Made by a program: the position numbers and the translations under genes. Positions 10,065 through 19,583 of a DNA stretch of 64,000 bases are shown here, one piece after another (the first letter of the stretch is position 1; every line of letters begins with the position of its first letter). The notes below the pieces were generated by a model, which was not told the DNA's origin, ran no database searches, and saw only the letters and a list, made by a program, of their open reading frames with translations. The stretch comes from Mucilaginibacter ginkgonis (lineage in GTDB: Bacteria; Bacteroidota; Bacteroidia; Sphingobacteriales; Sphingobacteriaceae), in the NCBI RefSeq assembly GCF_009754905.2, contig NZ_CP066775.1, forward strand, positions 124,001 to 188,000, given 5' to 3'.

Positions 10065-13052
10065 ATGAAGAATCTTAAAATCTTATTAGTGTGTCTGTTT
10101 ATACTTGCGTCCCTATTCCAGAATTTTCAAAGCTTACATGCTTCTGGTTTTTCCAAAGCTGCCAAGGCTCTTATTAAAACAGATTCAGTATTTCCAAATG
10201 CAATTGAGTTTGAACCACAACCTGTTTATCGGTATCGTCCAGATGGTAAGCCCGGACGTGAAATTATATTGCATTTCAAGAATTCTAAATTGTTTGATCT
10301 TGCAACAATGACAATAGAGTGTGAAGGGAAAACCGAGACCACCATTGTTCCTGCAAATGCAAACGGCACCACAGCCTTAACTATATTACTCCCGGAAGGA
10401 ATCGCTGTTGCTAAAGATTGTCTTTTAAAAGTTACCATCAAATCAAAGGAGCATCAACTCAGTGCCTCAGCAATAATCCCTTTTAAACGTCAGTGGACAG
10501 TGTTTGTTTATCCTCATTCTCATGTCGATATAGGTTATACTCAAACCCAGGAAATAGTAAAAAAAATCACGGTGAGAAATCTCATCAATGGAATGGAATT
10601 GGCAAAAAAAACTGCAAACTATCCAGTAGGTTCACGATATATATGGAACACTGAGGCGGTTTGGGCGACAGAGAATTTTCTTAAAGTCGCCACGGCCACT
10701 CAGCGTGCTGCATTTATTGATGCAGTTAAGAAAGGCCAGGTAGGACTTAATGCAAATTATGCAAACTTAAACACGAGCATTTGTTCTGATGAGGAGCTGC
10801 TTAGGATGTTTCAGGCTGGCCTTAAGATAAATCAGCTTACAGGTGTCAAATCCAAAACAATGGTTCAAATTGATGTCCCTGGCATCTCTTGGGGAATAGT
10901 TCAAGCTGCAGCTCAATATGGAATTAAAGGAATTATTACATTTCCTAATTCATCTTATCATAACGACACATTATTTCAAAAGCCGTTTTACTTCGTTGCA
11001 CCTGATAGGAAAACGAAGGTGCTTTATATCCAAGGCCCACAATATGATTGGGGTTGGTATTGGAAAGCTTTAAAGATAAAGCCGTCACCCTATCCTAATT
11101 ATGAAAATCCGGCAGGTGGATGGATTCAGGATTATCCGGCAGTTGTTGATTATATTAAAACTAAAAATCCTTCTGAAAATTTTATACCGCTTAGCTATTT
11201 GACCAAGGAAACCGATGCGATTGAAAAGGCTGGACTTCCATACGACTATTTCACTATGACCTGGTCAATGTCCGATAATTCCATTATAGACGCAGACCTT
11301 CCGGATGCAGTCAAAGCCTGGAATTCGAAATACGCATTTCCTAAGCTTGTGATTTCATCAGGCGAAAATATTATTGACGCGTACCTTAAAAAGTTTGGAA
11401 ATTTAATCCCGGAACGTCATGGAGATTTAACAGAATACTGGACTGATGGGCTGGGATCGGATGCATTACGAACCGGATATAACCGAGTTTCGAAGGAGCG
11501 ACTTTCACAAGCTGAAATATTATCGACTATGCTTTATCCCAAAAATAAAGCTATTGGCTTTCAATCAGGTATTTACGATTCATGGCAATGGATATTGCTT
11601 GGCAGTGAACACACCTGGGGATACTGGAAGCCTGAAATGCCTATCTCAAAAAAAGTCGAAGCTGTTAAAGCATCCTATTTTGAAAATGGTGATAAGACCA
11701 GCAGAGAACTTTTTACAAATATCTTGCAACCGATTTCCAGCAGTGAAACACAATCCTTCACAGTTCTAAATGCGCTTTCTTGGACGCGAACTGGCCTTGT
11801 TACCCTCACTGATCTGCAAAGTAAGGGTTACAGCGGAATTGTTGATGTTTCCGGTAATTCCATCCCATCTCAACGCCTAATTTCGGGAGAATTGGTTTTC
11901 ATGGCGCCGGGGATACCTGCACTTGGATCAAAAACATTTAGGCTGGTGAAAACGCTTGATCAGATTCCCAAAGAACCAATGGCTTCTGACACGACACTTG
12001 AAAATAAGTTGATAAAGGTGATAGTTGATCGGAAAACGGGCGATATTGTAAGCTTTTACGACAAACGGACTCTACATGAATTTGTCAATACCAAATCAAC
12101 TTATTCATTGAATTCCTACAGGTATGTACTTGGAAGAGATTCCTCGTTTAAGAGCGGAATACCAACCGACGTAAATATCTCTGTTAAAGATAATGGTCCG
12201 GTTATGGCATCTTTGAAAATAGAATCCAAGGCACCGGGATGTAATGCTCTTGTCCGCGAAATTCGGATCTACGCAAATCAGCCGCAAGTAGACATCTTCA
12301 ACGTTTTGGATAAAATTTCTACAACAACAAAAGAAAGTGTGCATTTTGCGTATGCCTTTGATGTGCCTAACGGAACAATCCGTTTTGACATACCATGGGG
12401 AGTTATGAATCCTCAAACCGAACAGCTCCCGGGAGGCGCCAATCAAAATTTTCTAGCTTTTCAACGTTGGATTGATATTACCAATAGCCAATTTGGAGTG
12501 GCTTGGACATGTATAGAATCTCCAATAGTAGAATTAGGTGGGATAACAATAAACAGGAAAAGGGCCAGATATGGAGAAGACCATTATATCAAAAATCTCC
12601 CGATAAATAATCGTACGATAGTTTCTTATGCGCTTAATAATAGGTGGGGCACAAATTTCCCTCTTGAACAAGGTGGTATCATTCCTTTCCATTATATAAT
12701 CCTTCCTCATGGAGCATTTGACCCTGTAATTACTAACCGGTTTGGGCTGGAACAAAATCGCCCATTGGTCGCAGTTTTATCAACTAAAGATGCAATAAGT
12801 AAACCAATGGTTTCTATAGATAATCCACGTGTATTCATTTCCGCGTTAAGCCCTTCGAAAGACGGTAAGGCGATAATGCTTAGATTACGTTCCCTATCAA
12901 ATACAACCGAAAATGTTACCCTTACTTATCCATCGGGCTCACCAAAATCAATAAATCTGTCCGATCCGACTGAAACAATCGGAGTAAAACAAAGTGATTT
13001 GATCCGTTTAAACTCATATGGAACAGCGACTTTAAGAATGGTATTTGAATAA
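10065..13052 (+). CDS. GH38 alpha-mannosidase
   Basis: A 995-residue protein with an N-terminal hydrophobic signal segment (residues about 5-27), so it is probably exported. The catalytic domain starts near residue 145 with the zinc-binding motif HSHVDIG (His151, His153 and Asp155). The expected nucleophile lies in QIDVPGISWG (Asp270), equivalent to the Asp of the QIDPFGHS motif of classical GH38 enzymes. The C-terminal half contains the beta-sandwich region of the family. Together with GH76 and GH92 it would remove terminal mannose from mannan-derived oligosaccharides. It has its own transcription unit, because a terminator lies upstream. The GH38 call is good although the nucleophile motif is atypical. 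Confidence 0.86.
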   Translation: MKNLKILLVCLFILASLFQNFQSLHASGFSKAAKALIKTDSVFPNAIEFEPQPVYRYRPDGKPGREIILHFKNSKLFDLATMTIECEGKTETTIVPANANGTTALTILLPEGIAVAKDCLLKVTIKSKEHQLSASAIIPFKRQWTVFVYPHSHVDIGYTQTQEIVKKITVRNLINGMELAKKTANYPVGSRYIWNTEAVWATENFLKVATATQRAAFIDAVKKGQVGLNANYANLNTSICSDEELLRMFQAGLKINQLTGVKSKTMVQIDVPGISWGIVQAAAQYGIKGIITFPNSSYHNDTLFQKPFYFVAPDRKTKVLYIQGPQYDWGWYWKALKIKPSPYPNYENPAGGWIQDYPAVVDYIKTKNPSENFIPLSYLTKETDAIEKAGLPYDYFTMTWSMSDNSIIDADLPDAVKAWNSKYAFPKLVISSGENIIDAYLKKFGNLIPERHGDLTEYWTDGLGSDALRTGYNRVSKERLSQAEILSTMLYPKNKAIGFQSGIYDSWQWILLGSEHTWGYWKPEMPISKKVEAVKASYFENGDKTSRELFTNILQPISSSETQSFTVLNALSWTRTGLVTLTDLQSKGYSGIVDVSGNSIPSQRLISGELVFMAPGIPALGSKTFRLVKTLDQIPKEPMASDTTLENKLIKVIVDRKTGDIVSFYDKRTLHEFVNTKSTYSLNSYRYVLGRDSSFKSGIPTDVNISVKDNGPVMASLKIESKAPGCNALVREIRIYANQPQVDIFNVLDKISTTTKESVHFAYAFDVPNGTIRFDIPWGVMNPQTEQLPGGANQNFLAFQRWIDITNSQFGVAWTCIESPIVELGGITINRKRARYGEDHYIKNLPINNRTIVSYALNNRWGTNFPLEQGGIIPFHYIILPHGAFDPVITNRFGLEQNRPLVAVLSTKDAISKPMVSIDNPRVFISALSPSKDGKAIMLRLRSLSNTTENVTLTYPSGSPKSINLSDPTETIGVKQSDLIRLNSYGTATLRMVFE

Positions 13053-13553
13053 CAATTTTATCATACTGAACATGAAGAGAACCATGCGCAGATTGGGAAT
13101 TGCGTATATTTTTAATATTTAACCCTTTCAAAATGCTGTGTATTTGCTAAAAATATCCTAATGTCTCAAATTGGTACACTTGAATCAGGCGTTTCACAAT
13201 TGTGGCCGCCTTTTATGCGCAACAGCATTAACTCTCCGATAGATCTATCCCTAAAAAGGTTGCCGGTGCAATCCCTCACTATCCAATTGAATATAAATTC
13301 GATGAGTGTTGAATAGGCGAGAGGACGTGAAGCTTGCGAAGACTTTATGCAAAAATCATAAATCATCTTCCTAAGAACTTACCTGAAAAAACTATCAGAT
13401 CTTTTGTCCCATCAAAAAATGGTTATTACATATCACCAGACTTTTTCATTAGTCATCTGATTATATAAATCGCAACATAATATAATTAAAATAAAAATTG
13501 AATGTTTTATACTATGTGAGGCGGCCTTAGGGACAACAGCGTTTCTCAAACGC
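13053..13553. other. About 500-base gap with no supported gene
   Basis: AT-rich intergenic DNA between GH38 and a histidine kinase. Short open stretches occur on both strands, for instance about 44 plus-strand codons ending near 13468, but none has a convincing start or a family I recognise. No repeat, tRNA or terminator stood out. Confidence 0.5.
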
Positions 13554-14615
13554 ATGGCTCCCTCTAATATTTTAAACGGTTTAGCTAAACAGGCTAGCCT
13601 TTTCTTTTTTTCTTATTCAATTACTAACACCCGGTTTGAATATCTAAATCCGGCCTTTACAGAATTCTTCGGCGTTGCTTTAAAGTCAGCTACTTTACGA
13701 AAAATATTATCGCTTATTTATGATGAGGACAGGCGTTACATCATTAATAAAATTAAAGATTGTATAAACGGCGATGACGTTATCAATATTGAATGCAGAA
13801 TTGTGCGCGGGTCCGTTAAGTGGGTGTCAGTTAGTTTTTATCTTGTTAAACAAGGCAAAAATCTATCGGTAACAGGTTATGCAGAAAATATAAATGCTGT
13901 AAAGAATTACAGCGTTTTAATGAATGATCACAATACCAAGAAAAATTCTATCCTTAATATTCTTGCTCATGAGCTTGCCGGGCCAATATCAACTATAGAA
14001 AATCTGACCAGCCTGATGAAACAGGAAGTAGATGAGTTAGATAATAGCAACTTGAATGAATACATAAGAATGATCCGTAAGATTAGCAGCAGTAGTACCC
14101 GGCTTATCAGAACATTCATCAACGAAGAATTTTTGGAAAGCGCTGGTATAGAGCTAAAGAAAACACGCGTAGATCTTGTAGAAAAAATAAATACCGGAAC
14201 AAAGGAGTATTTTGTCACTCAGCATGATACAAGCATTAATCTAAAAGTAAACGCAAGCAAAAAAATCATATATGTAGAAATAGATGAAGATAAGTTTATG
14301 CAAGTGATGCATAACCTCATTTCTAATTCGCTAAAATTTACACCCGATGGAGGCGAAATATCAATTTTTATTGATGAAGATGAAGATGCTGTGCGGCTTT
14401 CAGTTGCCGATAACGGGGTAGGCATCCCCGAACGGTTTCATCAAAACTTGTTTAACAAATTTTCTGGTGCAGGCAGGAGTGGGCTAAGAGGCGAGAAATC
14501 CACGGGGCTTGGTATGTATCTAATAAAGACAATTGTTGATTGGCACCAAGGATCAATCACTTTCAACAGCGCAGAGAACGCGGGAACGACATTTATAATA
14601 ACGCTTCCTAAATAG
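13554..14615 (+). CDS. PAS-domain sensor histidine kinase (orphan)
   Basis: A 353-residue soluble kinase. Residues of about 10 to 120 form a PAS-like sensory domain (TRFEYLNPAFTEFFG). The HisKA dimerisation domain follows with the phospho-acceptor in LNILAHELAGPI (His139). The ATPase domain shows the N box (HNLISNSLKFT), G1 box (DNGVGIP) and G2 box (STGLGMYLIK). There are no transmembrane segments. No response regulator lies next to it, so its partner is unknown. The start chosen is the first ATG of the frame, without an obvious ribosome-binding site, so a slightly different start is possible. Confidence 0.9.
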   Translation: MAPSNILNGLAKQASLFFFSYSITNTRFEYLNPAFTEFFGVALKSATLRKILSLIYDEDRRYIINKIKDCINGDDVINIECRIVRGSVKWVSVSFYLVKQGKNLSVTGYAENINAVKNYSVLMNDHNTKKNSILNILAHELAGPISTIENLTSLMKQEVDELDNSNLNEYIRMIRKISSSSTRLIRTFINEEFLESAGIELKKTRVDLVEKINTGTKEYFVTQHDTSINLKVNASKKIIYVEIDEDKFMQVMHNLISNSLKFTPDGGEISIFIDEDEDAVRLSVADNGVGIPERFHQNLFNKFSGAGRSGLRGEKSTGLGMYLIKTIVDWHQGSITFNSAENAGTTFIITLPK

Positions 14616-14872
14616 TACGGATCTTATTAAAACCAATTTTTGGTACATATTTTCTATATATCCGTATTTGTTCTCACATTCTGCGATTTTACTCATTAGT
14701 ATATAAAATACCATTAGTAGTTTAATTAGAGCAATTAAGAGTTGATAAGATAATTGACAAAATTAAATTATCATACCTCATAACACTTTAAAGGTTCATT
14801 CTCACATTAAATCCTTTTAAATCCATATGAGGGAGCGGTTATTGGCCTGTCTTTGCCAAATAATCATAACAA
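14616..14872. other. AT-rich intergenic region, nothing recognised
   Basis: About 260 bases upstream of the OmpA-family gene. The region presumably holds its promoter, but I could not identify a convincing TTTG/TAnnTTTG pair. Confidence 0.3.
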
Positions 14873-16201
14873 ATGGAATTAAAATTTACAAGAAGCACGC
14901 TGGCGATATCAGCTTTGTTTTTTTCAACGGGCGTGTACGCTCAGAGCGCCTATCAAGACACCACAGAAAGATTTGGTAAAGAAACTTTTAGAACGTGGTC
15001 AATAGGACTAAACGGTGGTATGCTAACACATTATACACCTTTTAACGGACCAACTAACGGCGATTTCCGCACACCGGAAGAAAGCTGGGGTTACGGAGGT
15101 TACATTAAAAAACAAATATTGCCAGGCTTTGGCATTCAGGCAGATTTTCTGGCGGGAAAGGTGAGAGGTTATCAGTCGAACCTTTATCCTTCACCCTCAC
15201 AAGCACAAAACAACAGTAGGTTTGATACCCGTATAGAATGGTCTGCCGCGATAAGCGGCAACTTTACTGTTGCAAACTTAAGCCTCAATAGAAAGCATAA
15301 TGTTTTATCCCCTTATTTAACAGGTGGTGCTGGTTATATGTCATATAATGCGGTAACATCAGGTATTGCAAGTGCTCAAAATGAAGGATATCAGCGCAAC
15401 TGGTTTATTCCGGTAGGAGCAGGCTTCAAATTTGGGCTGTCTAAAGGCATTAATCTTGATCTGGGGTATACCGTTGGCTTTATGAAAACAACGCGGTTTG
15501 ATGGTGTTGCCGGATCAACAAATGACAGGTTTAGCTATGCACACGGTGGATTTGAATTTGCTTTAGGTAAACAAAAATCCTCACAACTGCAAAATTATAG
15601 TGCGCTGGCTGCTCTGCGTGAACAAAGCGCGTCAGAAAGCGCCGAACTTCGTGCGCAGATTGCAACAGCGCAAGCCAATAGGTTGAGTGATCAGCAGCAG
15701 TATGCCAGCGACCTTGGAGATTCTGATGGCGACGGCGTTGCTAATAAGTTTGATAAATGCCCTGGCACACCAGCAAACACAACTGTGGATGGCGCAGGCT
15801 GCCCTTTAAAAACACCTGCACCAGTAATCACCCAACGTGTAATTGTGACAGAGGCAGATAGAAGAGTAGTTAATGAAGCTATTAAAAATCTTGAATTTGA
15901 TCTGGGAAAATCCACCATTAAAGAATCTTCTGATGCAACGTTAAACCGTGTTGCTAACCTTCTTACGCAGAAAAACTTCAGTTTAACACTTGCCGGCCAT
16001 ACAGATAATACCGGCTCGTCAGAATTAAACTTACGGTTATCAAAAGACAGGGCAGAAGCTGTTAAGGCATACCTGGTTTCGCAAGGTGCCAACGCGTCCA
16101 GAATTGAAGCAACAGGATATGGGTCAACGCAACCAATAGCCTCAAACAAAACTGCAGCAGGGCGTCAAAAGAACCGCCGTGTAGAGTTCTCATTATTGTA
16201 A
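14873..16201 (+). CDS. OmpA-family outer-membrane protein with TSP3 repeats
   Basis: A 442-residue protein with a signal peptide (cleavage near VYAQS). Residues about 35-240 resemble an outer-membrane beta-barrel. A short coiled region follows, then a calcium-binding thrombospondin type 3 repeat (DSDGDGVANKFDKCPGT). The C-terminal 110 residues are an OmpA peptidoglycan-binding domain with the core AGHTDNTGS and the end RRVEFSLL. It anchors the outer membrane to the cell wall and may be a major structural porin-like protein. A second outer-membrane protein follows 22 bases downstream. Confidence 0.93.
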   Translation: MELKFTRSTLAISALFFSTGVYAQSAYQDTTERFGKETFRTWSIGLNGGMLTHYTPFNGPTNGDFRTPEESWGYGGYIKKQILPGFGIQADFLAGKVRGYQSNLYPSPSQAQNNSRFDTRIEWSAAISGNFTVANLSLNRKHNVLSPYLTGGAGYMSYNAVTSGIASAQNEGYQRNWFIPVGAGFKFGLSKGINLDLGYTVGFMKTTRFDGVAGSTNDRFSYAHGGFEFALGKQKSSQLQNYSALAALREQSASESAELRAQIATAQANRLSDQQQYASDLGDSDGDGVANKFDKCPGTPANTTVDGAGCPLKTPAPVITQRVIVTEADRRVVNEAIKNLEFDLGKSTIKESSDATLNRVANLLTQKNFSLTLAGHTDNTGSSELNLRLSKDRAEAVKAYLVSQGANASRIEATGYGSTQPIASNKTAAGRQKNRRVEFSLL

Positions 16202-16223
16202 CCCACCATTTTAAATAGATACC

Positions 16224-16805
16224 ATGAAAAAATCATTATTGGCAATTACTATTGCTTTATCAACCATTGCTTTATCTGCCAAAGCGCAAATTCAACAAGG
16301 CAATGTACTTGTAGGCGGCAACTTTACAAACATTAATCTTGGGCTAAATGATCCAAAAATATTTAGCCTGGACATTACACCCAAAGCGGCATGGTTTGTA
16401 GCTGATAATCTGGCTTTGGGTGCTTACGCCAATTTAGGAGTACAGACAGCCAAAAATTCTAACACAACTACCAGCTACGGGATTGGCGCATTAGGCCGTT
16501 ATTATACAGGTTCTGATGTGAGTGTTCTTCGCCACGGGAGGATCTTTGGCGAAGCGACTTTAGGTTTAGGCGGCGTAAACGTAAGCAATGGTGGCGGTAA
16601 TACCAACGGCCTAAACATAAGCGTAGGACCAGGCTTTGCGTATTTCATTACGCCAAGTATTGGCTTGGAAACCTTGCTGAAATATAATGGCCTGGCAGGT
16701 TTTGGCAGTCAGTCTTTTCAAAGCAACCTTAATTTATCGTTTGGCTTCCAGGTGTACCTACCGGGCAGAAGCACAGCTGCAAAGGTAAAACGCGACGCCA
16801 AATAG
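16224..16805 (+). CDS. Outer-membrane beta-barrel family protein
   Basis: A 193-residue protein with a cleavable signal peptide (SAKAQIQQ). The mature part alternates short polar and hydrophobic strands (GNVLVGGNFTNINLG, NLALGAYANLGVQT) and contains Gly-rich turns, typical of small eight-stranded outer-membrane barrels. It is probably co-transcribed with the OmpA-family gene 22 bases upstream. I do not recognise a precise function. Confidence 0.8.
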   Translation: MKKSLLAITIALSTIALSAKAQIQQGNVLVGGNFTNINLGLNDPKIFSLDITPKAAWFVADNLALGAYANLGVQTAKNSNTTTSYGIGALGRYYTGSDVSVLRHGRIFGEATLGLGGVNVSNGGGNTNGLNISVGPGFAYFITPSIGLETLLKYNGLAGFGSQSFQSNLNLSFGFQVYLPGRSTAAKVKRDAK

Positions 16806-16857
16806 CCATACTAACAACATATTTTAAAATATTCAATCAATAAAGTTTAAGTAAATT

Positions 16858-17628
16858 ATGGAAACAAGTAATAATTATACAGCATCACAATTAAGCCCCG
16901 ACGGCTTTAATGACCCATATAGTGTTTATAACAATATAACATCGCGGCAGCGCATAAGCTGGCCGGCAATTTTTGCAGGTCTTATCTTAGCAGTACTAAC
17001 ACAATTATTGTTAATGCTTTTGGGTGTAGCTATAGGGATGAGTACCGTTGATGCCGTAGGGCATGACACACCAGGTACCGCACTTGCACTTGGTTCGGGC
17101 ATATGGTCCGCAGTAAGCTTTATCATATCCTTGTTTGTAGGTGGTTGGGTTGCAGGCCGCCTAGCAAAAGATAAACATACTTCAGAAAGTGTGATACACG
17201 GTCTATTGGTTGCGGGCTTAATGTTCATTCTTACCTTTTACCTGTTGTCAAGTGCTATTGGCAGTATTGTAGGCGGAGCAGGGAAAATGGTTGGCAATGC
17301 AGTTTCAACCGCAGCCCCGTCTTTAAAAGAAGCAGCGGAGCAAAGATATTCGGGCGGTAACGCGGGGGAAAAACAAATGGCAAATGACAGCGCAAAAATC
17401 TCTGATGAAGTTTCTACGCATAAGACAGAAATTGAAGAGAAAAGCCGACAAGTTGCTGATGATGCTGCTTCTGCAGCCGGTAAGGCGGCTTTATATAGCT
17501 TTATTGGAGTATTATTGGGTTCAATCGCCGCAGGTTTTGCTGCCAAGTTAGGCAGGGATTCTAAGGTGCCTTACGATTATAACGAGAAACAATCGCACAT
17601 GAACCAGGCTGCAAATCAGAAAATATAA
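16858..17628 (+). CDS. Integral membrane protein, PhnA-like/YrzE-like
   Basis: A 256-residue inner-membrane protein. Three hydrophobic segments lie at about residues 37-58, 80-100 and 115-140, and a fourth at about 205-225. A charged, helical soluble loop with many Lys and Glu residues lies between the third and fourth. The start RISWPAIFAGL and the run GGWVAGRLA are features of a Bacteroidota family often labelled PhnA-like or YrzE-like. I know of no assigned function. It starts 52 bases after the previous gene and may share its promoter. Confidence 0.7.
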   Translation: METSNNYTASQLSPDGFNDPYSVYNNITSRQRISWPAIFAGLILAVLTQLLLMLLGVAIGMSTVDAVGHDTPGTALALGSGIWSAVSFIISLFVGGWVAGRLAKDKHTSESVIHGLLVAGLMFILTFYLLSSAIGSIVGGAGKMVGNAVSTAAPSLKEAAEQRYSGGNAGEKQMANDSAKISDEVSTHKTEIEEKSRQVADDAASAAGKAALYSFIGVLLGSIAAGFAAKLGRDSKVPYDYNEKQSHMNQAANQKI

Positions 17629-17763
17629 TTAATTAGAAAGTTAACGAAGGGGTGTGACGACATATAAACAATAGTCTGCCAGATAATGCCTTTATTAACC
17701 TTTATTGTTGTTTAATAAAGTTAAACTTTGACACAATATGAGGTGTCTGCGTCTCACTTGAGT

Positions 17764-18180
17764 ATGAATAAAAAGCCACTACTAGTAGGGGTTAATGGCA
17801 TTATAGGAAGCAATTTGGCCGGAAAATTATTACCAGCAGGTTGGAAGGTTTATGGTTTGGCTCTGATAACGACCTACCTTTGTTCTGGTTTAAGCTATCC
17901 TTTTAGATATGGTAGTTTGTCGGTTGCACTCTGGAATTTTAACTCAACTCGTGTATTTATCATGAGTTGAATAAGAAACGAGATGGAGGCAGAACTCTCG
18001 ATTTAAAAAAAACTATAGCGATTATGACTGATATGTCTAAAAGCCTAAAGTTGGGGTTGCGGTTTATCAAGATTCGCCCGACTATTTTTTTGATCTGTTA
18101 AAAAACTTCAGGAAGAACAACTCATTCCTTAAATTCAATCTTGTATTTGCAAATGGGCGGTTAAACACACCTATACTTTA
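17764..18180 (+). pseudogene. Decayed SDR-family (PRISE/progesterone 5-beta-reductase-like) NAD(P)-dependent enzyme
   Basis: The start encodes an intact Rossmann nucleotide-binding motif, LLVGVNGIIGSNLAGKLL, with GxxGxxG spacing. After about 40 codons the frame is lost. Fragments in other frames continue the SDR pattern in the correct order: TRVF near 17950, a stop, then RNEMEAE near 17975, MTDMSKSLK near 18023, QEEQLIP near 18110, and a weak WAV near 18157. At least two frameshifts and several stops separate them. Most of the central part of the protein is missing. The subfamily assignment rests on short matches that I recall; the broken Rossmann N terminus is clear. Confidence 0.6.
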
Positions 18181-18270
18181 TAGTATAAATATTTTGACAA
18201 TCAGTATTTATTCTGGCATAGGTAAATTATTAAAAGTTTTCTTTTGGAGCTTACCAATTAAGTTAGATAT

Positions 18271-18504
18271 ATGACAACGCAAGTACAAAACCCCCAGGAA
18301 GATCAGGTTAACTTTGATAATGCTGTTAACCAACATACCCTGACAACAAACCCAGAAGCAAGCGACCAAGACGAGAATATTAATAGTGACGAAGATTCTG
18401 TAGATCCTGAGACTCATGAATCAGGGACGGATGAGCATGAACCAGCGACGGCCGAAGCCGACGGAGAAGATGCTGCAGGTGAACAGCCAGTTCAGGCGAG
18501 CTAA
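18271..18504 (+). CDS. Small, highly acidic protein of unknown function
   Basis: A 77-residue product made almost wholly of Asp, Glu, Gln, Asn, Ser and Thr, with no hydrophobic core. It is probably intrinsically disordered. It lies between two pseudogenes and is followed by a hairpin at 18557-18581, which supports a real transcription unit. I do not recognise the family. Low-complexity acidic proteins of this sort are common as small stress-related genes in this group, but that is only a guess. Confidence 0.5.
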   Translation: MTTQVQNPQEDQVNFDNAVNQHTLTTNPEASDQDENINSDEDSVDPETHESGTDEHEPATAEADGEDAAGEQPVQAS

Positions 18505-18556
18505 AAAGACATTAAACTAGCTTTCGCTGGAATTAACAAGTAATAGTTAACAAGTA

Positions 18557-18581
18557 AGCAGCCGGAAATTACCGGCTGTTA
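18557..18581 (+). terminator. Hairpin after the acidic ORF
   Basis: The stem CAGCCGG pairs with CCGGCTG across AAATTA, followed by a weak T-rich tail (TTACTTTT). It is a probable terminator for the gene ending at 18504. Confidence 0.55.
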
Positions 18582-18696
18582 CTTTTACAGCCTAATTTCC
18601 TCCTCCTCATTTGAATCCATCTTTGTGTTGACAAAATATCAGCTCTATTAAATCAAACGGTTACAATTATACCACTTAGTGACTTGGGCAGAACAA

Positions 18697-19060
18697 CATT
18701 GTCTATTAGAAGAAGATAATCCTGTTAATATGATGGTTGCAAAAAAATACTAAAAAATTTCAACGCAACTGTTACGATCGCGGTGAACGGCCAGGTTGCC
18801 CTGGATATGCTCACGCAAAGCGTGCCTTTTACGATGATTCTTCTTAATCTGGAAATGCGCGTATTAGATGGCTACCAAACGATGGCATACCTAAGTGAGC
18901 ACAATTATGATGTTCCTGTTTTAGCTTTTACATCATTAGTCGATCACCAGATGTATTAAAACCTTTTAAACTTGGAATTTAAAGATGTTATACTTAAGCC
19001 ATTGTACCTGCCCACTTATACCCTCAAATTACCAACCAATTACGCACCAAAAATACTTTA
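18697..19060 (+). pseudogene. Decayed response-regulator receiver (REC) domain
   Basis: The start LLEEDNPVNMMVAKK (from about 18703) is the acidic-pocket beginning of a receiver domain. A frameshift in the run of A near 18740 moves to the next frame, which continues KNFNATVTIAVNGQVALDM and then ILLNLEMRVLDGY. The phospho-acceptor Asp of the usual LMDLQMPVMDGY pattern is changed to Asn, and the following conserved Pro is Arg. DVPVLAFTS and the KP motif of VILKPL are kept, but a stop interrupts between them near 18957. It is a dead receiver, either stand-alone or the tail of a lost hybrid kinase. Confidence 0.75.
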
Positions 19061-19583
19061 AGTTGACCTGATTTAAGAATCAGCAACTTCACATTTCCTT
19101 ACATTGAATAACCATAGTCAAGATTTCTACATGGCAGATTTGCCTATCATCACATATACGGTTTAGGCAAGACTAAATAATTAAGGTTATTTTTTTATTA
19201 CGCCCACGCTTTTAAAGACCCATGCTTTAAAAATTACAGGTTCAGCTGATTAAAATAATTAAGATTTTAATTAATCAACAGCGTAAACGAAGACCTGATT
19301 AAAACACGACTTTGACTCTTAACTGTTTTCATCGAAACGGATAAAAAGGCCAGCTAAGGTTTTGCCCGCAGTTTCAGATCTGACCATAGATCCGCAAAAG
19401 ACTACGGCATAAACGGCATCCTTCCCGTTCCGGGCCCCTTCCAATTATTCCGTTTCCTTTTGCCTATCGCGGGCACCTTTCCGGGCTTTCTTTTTTTCCG
19501 TTTTTTCTTTGAAAACAGCTTTCAGGGAAATCGGCTGAAAAGGAAAAGCAAATAAAAAATTAATAACCATTAAAATTTTAATC
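19061..19583. other. Gap before the PRTRC cassette, no gene seen
   Basis: About 520 AT-rich bases with a more GC-rich patch near 19360-19470. It should contain the promoter of the SSB-led operon, but I could not fix its position. A minus-strand open frame at 19445-19669 overlaps the SSB gene antisense and is not convincing. Confidence 0.4.

Noticed and set aside
13166..13366. Minus-strand gene in the gap after GH38
   Set aside because: No family match, no start signal and no supporting context.
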